A stretch of 5,254 nucleotides of DNA from an uncultured Clostridia bacterium (lineage in GTDB: Bacteria > Bacillota > Clostridia > Oscillospirales > Acutalibacteraceae), in the NCBI GenBank assembly GCA_946187095.1, contig CAMHPW010000102.1, forward strand, positions 1-5,254. Reading direction: 5' to 3'. The position numbers and the translations under genes are program-made. This document shows, one piece after another, positions 1-5,254 of this stretch. Within the stretch, counting starts at the first letter, position 1; every line of letters starts with the position of its first letter. The notes under the pieces were generated by a model, which searched no databases, had not been told where the DNA came from, and saw only the letters and a list, made by a program, of their open reading frames with translations.

Positions 1-1
1 C

Positions 2-928
2 TTAAAAAATCAATTAAACAAAAAAGATTTGGAACAATTCAAAAATGAATTTGTGCAGACGGTAGGGCTGATCCCGCTTGAAACCAATGAAATGCTGTTT
101 AATATGATCAAAAAGACACTTTCGGGCAGGATCGGCAGAAATCTGCATGACATCTCTTTCAGGACGGAACAGGTAGGTGCAAGTGAGGAACATCAGCTTT
201 TGATGACTTTAAGGGATTCGGAATTGCAGAATGAAGCGGCTGTGCATGAATTATATGAAAAAATCGTGAATTCCTATCCGACGGATGAAAATTATCTGAT
301 ACTTTTGGGCTGTGATACCTATGATCTGCCGAATTTATCCAAAAATGATGAAACAATGGAGGATGATTCAACGGAAGTTTTCAGATATATCATCTGCTGT
401 GTATGTCCGATCAAACTGACGAAGACAATGCTCGGCTTTTCCAATGCGGATAACACGTTCGGAAATATCGGAGCAGATAACAGCGTCTCAGCCCCCGAAA
501 TCGGCTTTATGTTTCCTGCATTTGATGACAGAAGTACTAATATTTACAATGCGGTGTATTATACAAAGAGTGCCGATGAAAACTATGAAACAGTGACAGA
601 TACGCTTTTCAATACAGAGGTGCTGATGCCTGCATCTGAACAGAAAGAGACATTTCAGAGTCTGATCGCAGAAACGGCAGGCGATGACTGCAATTATGAA
701 TTGATGCAGAATGTGCATGAACATATCACAGAGATGATAGCGGAGCATAAAAATGCAAAGGCTGATGAAGATTTGTCCGTAGGCAAGACGGAAATTAAAA
801 AAATCCTGACAGACTGCGGCGTTTCGGAAGATAATATATCGAAATTCGATGAAAACTATGATAACAGCTTTGGCGAAAACATAGAAACGCGACACGCGAG
901 TGCCGAACATCTTAGCGAATGTGAGTGA
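2..928 (+). CDS. DUF4317 family protein, 5' partial, C-terminus disrupted
   Basis: This is a cytoplasmic-type protein with no signal peptide or membrane segment. It matches my memory of the DUF4317 family, which is widespread in Clostridia and has no known function. Recognisable family segments, numbered from the TTG at 29, are KKTLSGRIG (about 28-36), EEHQLLMTLRDSEL (about 53-66), a CPIKLTK stretch near 125-131, the hallmark FMFPAFDDRSTNIYNA (about 160-175), and EQKETFQSL (about 204-212). The frame is open to the left edge. Family members normally have a further N-terminal part, so TTG 29 is probably an internal Leu codon and the true start is probably outside the window. At the other end the frame runs through FGENIETR into HASAEHLSECE and stops. 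The family's usual C-terminal block is missing in this frame but partly present downstream in another. The family assignment is firm. Whether this copy is functional is uncertain. Confidence 0.85.
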   Translation, partial: LKNQLNKKDLEQFKNEFVQTVGLIPLETNEMLFNMIKKTLSGRIGRNLHDISFRTEQVGASEEHQLLMTLRDSELQNEAAVHELYEKIVNSYPTDENYLILLGCDTYDLPNLSKNDETMEDDSTEVFRYIICCVCPIKLTKTMLGFSNADNTFGNIGADNSVSAPEIGFMFPAFDDRSTNIYNAVYYTKSADENYETVTDTLFNTEVLMPASEQKETFQSLIAETAGDDCNYELMQNVHEHITEMIAEHKNAKADEDLSVGKTEIKKILTDCGVSEDNISKFDENYDNSFGENIETRHASAEHLSECE

Positions 929-1002
929 AGTATGTGATGGTTCGTGCCGAGGAGGGCGTGGAAGTCAACGGAGTGAAGATCAATATTGCAGAAAACCGAT
1001 AA
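925..1002 (+). pseudogene. Out-of-frame C-terminal remnant of the DUF4317 gene
   Basis: Read from 925 in the frame of position 1, this stretch gives VKYVMVRAEEGVEVNGVKIN followed by IAENR and a TAA stop at 1000-1002. It closely resembles the usual DUF4317 C-terminus as I remember it (a KYILI-ADEGVEVNGV-like ending). It has no start codon or RBS of its own, and its frame is closed upstream by TGA at 922-924. It is therefore best read as the displaced tail of the gene ending at 928, separated by a frameshift plus rearrangement, or by a sequence or assembly error. Confidence 0.7.
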
Positions 1003-1009
1003 GAAAAAT

Positions 1010-1049
1010 CAATCTCTCTCATATCGGAAATGAGAGGGGTTGTTTTTTT
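1010..1049 (+). terminator. Intrinsic terminator after the DUF4317 gene
   Basis: A 13-bp stem pairs 1010-1022 with 1030-1042, including two G-U pairs in the RNA. It encloses a 7-nt loop (ATCGGAA, 1023-1029) and is followed by seven T residues at 1043-1049. It lies 8 bases after the TAA of the displaced DUF4317 tail, as expected if that tail is the original gene end. It separates this gene from the amylase transcription unit. Confidence 0.9.
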
Positions 1050-1125
1050 ATGAAAAAAAATTGTATGATTGCATGAAGTTTGCAATGCTGATTTAGGTGA
1101 AATGCATAATTGAAGTGAAAAATAT

Positions 1126-1134
1126 TGTTATAAT
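1126..1134 (+). promoter_or_regulatory. Possible extended -10 promoter element upstream of the amylase
   Basis: TGTTATAAT is a perfect extended -10 (TGn-TATAAT). There is no good -35 at the expected distance (ATAATT at 1106-1111). It lies in the middle of an inverted repeat, AAGTGA (1113-1118) and TCACTT (1145-1150), centred on the same position as the -10 hexamer. It could be a second, more upstream amylase promoter. AT-rich sequence produces such matches by chance, so confidence is low. Confidence 0.35.
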
Positions 1135-1224
1135 GGTGAAAATATCACTTATATATTTGTATAAAATTGACTACATTACAGAAATTTGAATAAATTATTA
1201 TCAAATTATGAACAAAACGTCATC

Positions 1225-1253
1225 TTTACAAAAAAATGTTTATGTTATACAAT
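1225..1253 (+). promoter_or_regulatory. Sigma-A type promoter for the amylase gene
   Basis: The -35 is TTTACA (1225-1230), the spacer is exactly 17 bp, and the -10 is TACAAT (1248-1253). Each hexamer is one mismatch from the TTGACA/TATAAT consensus. Transcription would start near 1260, leaving a leader of about 54 nt before the ATG at 1314. It is the best promoter candidate in the intergenic region. Confidence 0.7.
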
Positions 1254-1296
1254 GATACAAGAAGAAAAGCGGACTTTATACACAACTTTATTTATG

Positions 1297-1304
1297 AAAG
1301 GAAG
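1297..1304 (+). promoter_or_regulatory. Ribosome binding site of the amylase gene
   Basis: AAAGGAAG lies 9 nt before the ATG at 1314. Together with the signal peptide that follows immediately, it fixes the start codon. Confidence 0.85.
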
Positions 1305-1313
1305 ACTGGTAAA

Positions 1314-4300
1314 ATGAGCGTTTTTTCATCTGAATTCAGAAACATCTCGAAAAAAGCAGTATCATGGTCACTTGCCGCACTTACGGCGGTTGCCGGAGCA
1401 AGTGCAATGCCTGACGTTCTCAACGTTAAGGTGCAGGCAGCCTCTACTCTTTCAGACTCCGACAGAGGCGTTATTTATGCCAATTCAAGAACAGATTTCC
1501 GTGATGAAAGTATCTACTTCACCATGACGACACGTTTCTATGACGGCGATCCGTCCAATAATACATGGTGCTGGGACGGCGGTGAAAAGCTCAATCCGAA
1601 TGATCCCGAATGGAGAGGAGACTTCAAGGGACTTATCGAAAAGCTTGACTATATCAAGGCACTCGGCTTTACAGCAATATGGATAACGCCTGTTGTAGAG
1701 AATTGCAGCGGCTACGACTATCACGGTTATCATGCCATCAATCACAGCAAAGTCGATCCCCGTTATGAATCGAGCGACTGCACCTATCAGGATTTGATTG
1801 ATGCCTGCCACGCAAAGGGCATGAAGATTATACAGGATATAGTATTGAACCACACGGGCAACTTCGGTGAAACCAATCTCATGCCCATGTTTGAGAAAGT
1901 GGGCGACCTCAATACAACGGACTGCCTGAAACAGACCGCCAACAGTGTATTGCCGTCAAATTATGATGATATGCTCCCCGCACAGCAGTATCAGGCGAGA
2001 ATTGCGTGCATGAAAGAGGAAGACCAGGATACAAAGAATATTTACCATCACCAGAAGTCGCTCAACTGGGACGACTATACCTGCCAGACCGCACAGATTG
2101 CAGGCGACTGCGTTGACTTGAATACGGAAAATCCCATTGTTTACAACTATCTTGTAGACTGCTACACGAATTATATCAATATGGGTGTAGATGCATTCCG
2201 TGTGGATACCGTCAAGCATATCAGCCGACTGACGTTCAATAAAGTATTCAATCAGGCATTCATCAATGCAGGCAAGCAGAACGGCAAGGATTTCTATATG
2301 TTCGGTGAAGTCTGCACCCGTGACAGAAACGTATGGTACAGGGGAACTCCTCCTCTTTCGGCACCGTTCTATACATGGAAAGAATCAAAGGAATATGCAT
2401 GGAGTGACACCGACTGGCAGACAAATCTCGATTCCGCAGAAGCAAACTATTATGATAACGGCAGTGTAGAGGCACAGCCTACCAGCAATAACGCATTCCT
2501 CAACGGAAATGAATATCATACACCCGATTACAGCAAGGCATCGGGCTTGAATGTTATCGACTTTCCTATGCACTGGAATTTTGAGGACGCAAGGTCTGCA
2601 TTCGGCGTAAGGGGTACAGACTCTGCCTATAATGACGCTACATGGAATGTAACGTATGTAGACTCCCACGACTATGCACCCGACCAGGCTCCCGAAAATC
2701 AGCGTTTTGCAAAAGACCAGGCTACATGGGCTGAAAACCTTTCATTGATATTCACATGGCGTGGTATTCCTTGTATCTATTACGGCTCTGAAATAGAATT
2801 CAAAAAAGGCTGTATGATAGACGTAGGACCTAATGCGGCACTGGAAGACACGGGACGTGCCTATTTCGGCGACCATATCGAAGGCAATATTGATGCGGAA
2901 GATTTCACCGTATTCGGCAATGTAACGGGTGCGGTAGGCGAAACTTTGAATTATCCCCTTGCACAGCACATCATGCGTCTTAACAGAATCCGTCAGGCGA
3001 TTCCTGCTCTCCGTAAAGGACAGTATTCCACAGAGGGTGTCAGCGGTGATCTGGCATTCAAGAGAAGATATACAGATGCCAATACAGACAGCTTTGTATG
3101 CGTAGTTATTTCGGGCAGTGCAACATTCTCGGGCATTCCCAACGGTACTTATGTAGACGCTGTTACAGGCGATACAAAGACAGTTACAGGCGGTACTCTT
3201 ACAGCAACTGCCACAAAGAAAGGCGACCTCAGAGCATATGTTCTGAATACATCAAAAACACCTGCACCGGGCAGAGTTATCACAAACGGTACCTATCTGA
3301 CAGACGGCGGTGCAGCCGAACTGATTGGTTCCGTTGAAGTTCATGTAGGACCTGCTGTTGCGGTTACGGGCATTACACTTGATAAAACAAGCGTGAGCAT
3401 TCCTCAGGCTACGACTGCAACCGTAAAAGCAACGGTTTCCCCGTCAAATGCAACAAACAAGAGTGTCAAATGGACATCAAGCAATGAAAGCGTTGCAACG
3501 GTATCGGGCGGTATCATCAAGGGTGTTTCCATAGGTACGGCAACGATTACGGCAACCACCAACAACGGCAAAACGGCAACTGTAAAAGTAACCGTTACAA
3601 AGAATGATAATATTATTGACGCAACGGGCGTAACGATTTCACCGTCAAGCCTTACTCTTACAACAGGCAAGACGGGAACGCTTACGGCAACGGTTTCCCC
3701 GTCCAATGCAACGGATAAGACGGTAACATGGACATCAAGCAATGAAAGCGTTGCAAAAGTATCGGGCGGTACGGTGACGGCAGTTGCAGAGGGTACCGCA
3801 ACGATTACCGCAAAGACCTCCAACGGCAAGACTGCCACAGCGACAGTTACGGTTGAAGGCAAGACAATGACGTATATCAATAACGGTGTATATTTTGAAA
3901 AGCCGTCTGGCTGGGGTTCCAATATCAATGCCTATATTTACGGCGGTGCAAGCGAAACACAGATAACGGGTGCATGGCCGGGCAAGCCTATGAAAGAAGT
4001 AGGCGACGGCATTTATGCCTATGAATTTACGACAGATCTCACGAATGTAAAAGTCATTTTCAATGACGGCAATAATCAGGCACCGGGTTCTCAACAGCCG
4101 GGATTTGAATTCAAGAACAAGGGCTATTATACAACAGCAGGCTTCCAGAAAATTGTTGAGCCTCAACAGGACGTTGCCGTAACATCTGTAAGTATCAGCC
4201 CGACTTCGGCAAGTGTAAAAGTCGGTGCAACGACAACGCTTTCTGCAAGCGTTTCGCCGTCCAATGCGACTAACAAGACGATTTCATGGACATCAAGCAA

Positions 4301-5254
4301 TACAAGCGTTGCAACGGTATCGAATGGTACAGTAAAAGGCGTGAAAGCAGGTACTGCAACGATTACGGCAAAATCTTCCAACGGAAAAACGGCAAAAGCA
4401 ACTGTAACAGTAACGGCTGATGATTCGCTTGTGAACAACTCCAAAATGTCTGCAACGTCGATTACTCTCGGAAGTTCCGTAACGCTCACAGGTGCAGCTT
4501 CGGGCGGTACATCTCCGTATACTTATGCTTTCCTTTACAAGAAAACTTCACAGTCCAAGTGGACAAATACACAGGATTTCGCTTCAAACAGCAAAGTAAC
4601 GATCAAGCCTGCTTCCGAGGGTACCTATGATGTCTGCATCAAAGTAAAGGACAAAACAGGCACGATCGAAAAGAAATACTTTACTCTTAAAGTAACGAAT
4701 TCGGCATTCAATGCGACTCTTTCGGCAACTACCATCAATCTTGGTGAGTCCGTTAAAGTAACCGTTTCAGGCGGCGGTCCGAACTACGCATACTATTACA
4801 AGCAGACTTCACAGTCAAGCTGGACGAAAGCTAAGGACTACAGCACAACAAAATCCGTTTCCATCACACCGAAAAAGGCTACGACTTATGATATATGTGC
4901 AAAGTCAAAGGACAGTTCGGGCAATGAACAGAAGAAGTATCTGACAGTAACCGTTAAGCAGGGCATTACAAATACTTCAAAACTTTCCGCAACAGAGATT
5001 TATCTCGGAAAGACCGCAACCGTTACGGCTTCGGGTACGGGCGGTACAGGCTACTATCAGTTTGCAGTGTACTACAAAAAGACAAGTGAGTCCACATGGA
5101 CAAAGGCTCAGGATTTCGGTGCAAATGAAACTGTCAAGATCACTCCCAAAACAGCTACTACTTATGACGTTTGTGTAAAAGTCAAGGACAGCAATGGTGA
5201 TATCGCGTTTATAGTCAGTCAGCGTGGTCCGGATGTCTGGACTGTTCAGGCAAG
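1314..5254 (+). CDS. Secreted multidomain GH13 alpha-amylase with BIG2, CBM26 and tyrosine-rich repeats (3' partial)
   Basis: This enzyme is expected to hydrolyse internal alpha-1,4 bonds of starch outside the cell. The frame stays open for 1313 codons to the right edge. Residues 1-42 form a signal peptide (KK at 13-14, hydrophobic core 15-31, cleavage after ASA31 or VQA42). The GH13 barrel spans about 55-560: MTTRFYDGD (71-79), WITPV (123-127), YDYHGYHA (134-141), region I DIVLNH (175-180), region II GVDAFRVDTVKH (291-302) with nucleophile D298 and R296, region III FGE with acid/base E332, and region IV VDSHD (449-453) with H452 and D453. All catalytic residues are present. Region IV has Ser where many amylases have Asn. 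Domain C follows (about 565-650), then BIG2 (683-761), BIG2 (770-847), CBM26 (852-944), BIG2 (955-1033) and three tyrosine-rich modules from 1039. The sequence resembles large Roseburia/Eubacterium/Ruminococcus surface amylases, possibly subfamily GH13_41 (from memory). It has its own promoter and RBS. Any wall anchor or dockerin would lie off the edge. Confidence 0.95.
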   Translation, partial: MSVFSSEFRNISKKAVSWSLAALTAVAGASAMPDVLNVKVQAASTLSDSDRGVIYANSRTDFRDESIYFTMTTRFYDGDPSNNTWCWDGGEKLNPNDPEWRGDFKGLIEKLDYIKALGFTAIWITPVVENCSGYDYHGYHAINHSKVDPRYESSDCTYQDLIDACHAKGMKIIQDIVLNHTGNFGETNLMPMFEKVGDLNTTDCLKQTANSVLPSNYDDMLPAQQYQARIACMKEEDQDTKNIYHHQKSLNWDDYTCQTAQIAGDCVDLNTENPIVYNYLVDCYTNYINMGVDAFRVDTVKHISRLTFNKVFNQAFINAGKQNGKDFYMFGEVCTRDRNVWYRGTPPLSAPFYTWKESKEYAWSDTDWQTNLDSAEANYYDNGSVEAQPTSNNAFLNGNEYHTPDYSKASGLNVIDFPMHWNFEDARSAFGVRGTDSAYNDATWNVTYVDSHDYAPDQAPENQRFAKDQATWAENLSLIFTWRGIPCIYYGSEIEFKKGCMIDVGPNAALEDTGRAYFGDHIEGNIDAEDFTVFGNVTGAVGETLNYPLAQHIMRLNRIRQAIPALRKGQYSTEGVSGDLAFKRRYTDANTDSFVCVVISGSATFSGIPNGTYVDAVTGDTKTVTGGTLTATATKKGDLRAYVLNTSKTPAPGRVITNGTYLTDGGAAELIGSVEVHVGPAVAVTGITLDKTSVSIPQATTATVKATVSPSNATNKSVKWTSSNESVATVSGGIIKGVSIGTATITATTNNGKTATVKVTVTKNDNIIDATGVTISPSSLTLTTGKTGTLTATVSPSNATDKTVTWTSSNESVAKVSGGTVTAVAEGTATITAKTSNGKTATATVTVEGKTMTYINNGVYFEKPSGWGSNINAYIYGGASETQITGAWPGKPMKEVGDGIYAYEFTTDLTNVKVIFNDGNNQAPGSQQPGFEFKNKGYYTTAGFQKIVEPQQDVAVTSVSISPTSASVKVGATTTLSASVSPSNATNKTISWTSSNTSVATVSNGTVKGVKAGTATITAKSSNGKTAKATVTVTADDSLVNNSKMSATSITLGSSVTLTGAASGGTSPYTYAFLYKKTSQSKWTNTQDFASNSKVTIKPASEGTYDVCIKVKDKTGTIEKKYFTLKVTNSAFNATLSATTINLGESVKVTVSGGGPNYAYYYKQTSQSSWTKAKDYSTTKSVSITPKKATTYDICAKSKDSSGNEQKKYLTVTVKQGITNTSKLSATEIYLGKTATVTASGTGGTGYYQFAVYYKKTSESTWTKAQDFGANETVKITPKTATTYDVCVKVKDSNGDIAFIVSQRGPDVWTVQA
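3360..3854 (+). repeat. Two tandem BIG2 (bacterial Ig-like group 2) domains in the amylase
   Basis: Copy 1 is 3360-3596 (residues 683-761) and copy 2 is 3621-3854 (770-847). Both show the BIG2 pattern: VTGITL or VTISPS opening, TATVSPSNAT, a VxWTSSNESVA core, GTATITA, and an NGKTATxxVTV end. At the DNA level, 28 bases starting at 3471 recur exactly at 3729, an offset of 258 bases (86 codons), so the copies are recent duplicates or kept similar by gene conversion. Such domains usually act as spacers or cell-surface modules between catalytic and binding domains. Confidence 0.9.
3867..4145 (+). other. CBM26 starch-binding module within the amylase
   Basis: Residues 852-944 match CBM26 as known from Bacillus and ruminococcal amylases: NGVYFEKPSGWG, then NAYIY, AWPGKPM, GIYAYEF, VKVIFNDGNNQAPG and QPGFEFKNKGYY. 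Aromatic residues typical of starch contact are present (W867, Y874, Y876, W888), though I cannot map the exact binding residues. It is inserted between BIG2 copies 2 and 3, and would hold the enzyme on starch while the Ig-like domains give reach. Confidence 0.85.
4176..4412 (+). repeat. Third BIG2 domain of the amylase
   Basis: Residues 955-1033 repeat the BIG2 pattern: VTSVSISPTSASV, SASVSPSNATN, the ISWTSSNTSVATVSNG core, GTATITA and NGKTAKATVTV. The DNA around 4287 again carries the TGGACATCAAGCAA string seen at 3471 and 3729, but with more differences. It is therefore the more diverged copy and is separated from the first two by the CBM26 module. Confidence 0.9.
4428..5207 (+). repeat. 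Three tandem tyrosine-rich modules (triple-tyrosine-like) at the amylase C-terminal side
   Basis: The copies are 4428-4697 (residues 1039-1128), 4701-4955 (1130-1214) and 4965 to about 5207 (from 1218). Each runs: SATxIxLGxxVT, a Gly-rich turn, a tyrosine cluster (YAFLYKK, YAYYYKQ, FAVYYKK), TSxSxWT, a KVTIKP-like strand, TYDVCxKxKD, and a final KKYFTLKV-like strand in copies 1 and 2. The pattern looks like a beta-sandwich and resembles what databases label triple tyrosine motif (Y_Y_Y) in Ruminococcus secreted proteins. The exposed aromatics could bind glycan, but no function is shown here. Copy 3 loses the final strand at 5208. Confidence 0.75.

Noticed and set aside
29..31. TTG as the true start of the DUF4317 protein
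   Set aside because: The frame is open upstream to the window edge, family proteins are longer at the N-terminus, and no convincing RBS precedes it.
449..453. Serine in place of Asn in GH13 region IV, taken as a sign of an inactive enzyme
   Set aside because: The numbers are residues of the amylase. The catalytic D298, E332 and D453 and the His are all present, and from memory VDSHD occurs in related gut Firmicutes amylases.
1049..1075. Tiny ATG frame of 8 codons after the terminator
   Set aside because: It starts at the end of the terminator T-tract, lacks an RBS and is too short to support.
1485..2969. Several short antisense frames and one short forward frame (2266-2469) across the amylase catalytic domain
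   Set aside because: The sense frame carries all four conserved GH13 regions without interruption. These others have no support.
3404..3928. Long antisense reading frame (174 codons), rich in V/T/A and apparently repetitive
   Set aside because: It is the mirror of the BIG2 repeats. Its hydrophobic repeat pattern comes from Thr/Ala/Val codons of the sense strand, there is no RBS, and the forward frame is clearly the gene.
4163..4489. Antisense reading frame of 108 codons with similar repeats
   Set aside because: Antisense shadow of the third BIG2 domain, with no RBS or recognisable protein.

Overview
The window looks like a piece of a gut or rumen Clostridia genome, most likely a Ruminococcus-type member of the Oscillospiraceae. 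This rests on three things: a DUF4317 protein (a Firmicutes family), a large secreted GH13 amylase with a CBM26 starch-binding module and bacterial Ig-like (BIG2) repeats, and AT-rich sigma-A-like promoters with strong AGGA ribosome binding sites. Species identity is inference.

Layout. (1) Positions 2-928 carry most of a DUF4317 protein, open at the left edge. Its C-terminus is disrupted: the reading frame enters about 12 foreign-looking codons and stops at 926-928, while the family's characteristic C-terminal tail continues in another frame to a stop at 1000-1002. (2) A strong intrinsic terminator at 1010-1049 ends that transcription unit. (3) An AT-rich intergenic stretch (1050-1313) holds a good sigma-A promoter, a second possible extended -10 promoter, two inverted repeats that could be regulatory, and an RBS. 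(4) From 1314 to the right edge runs one continuous forward reading frame of 1313 codons without a stop. It encodes a secreted alpha-amylase: signal peptide, GH13 barrel with all four conserved regions, amylase domain C, two BIG2 domains, a CBM26 module, a third BIG2 domain, and three tandem tyrosine-rich modules of about 85-90 residues.

How the parts relate. The amylase reads as an extracellular, modular starch degrader: a catalytic head followed by Ig-like spacers, a starch-binding module and a repeated C-terminal stalk. Any cell-wall anchor, dockerin or further binding modules would lie beyond the right edge. The DUF4317 gene is separated from it by a terminator and a new promoter, so there is no evidence that the two act together.

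I did not find a new system. The points most worth a second look are the disrupted DUF4317 end, the unassigned tyrosine-rich modules, and the last 47 bases, where the protein abruptly stops resembling its repeats.
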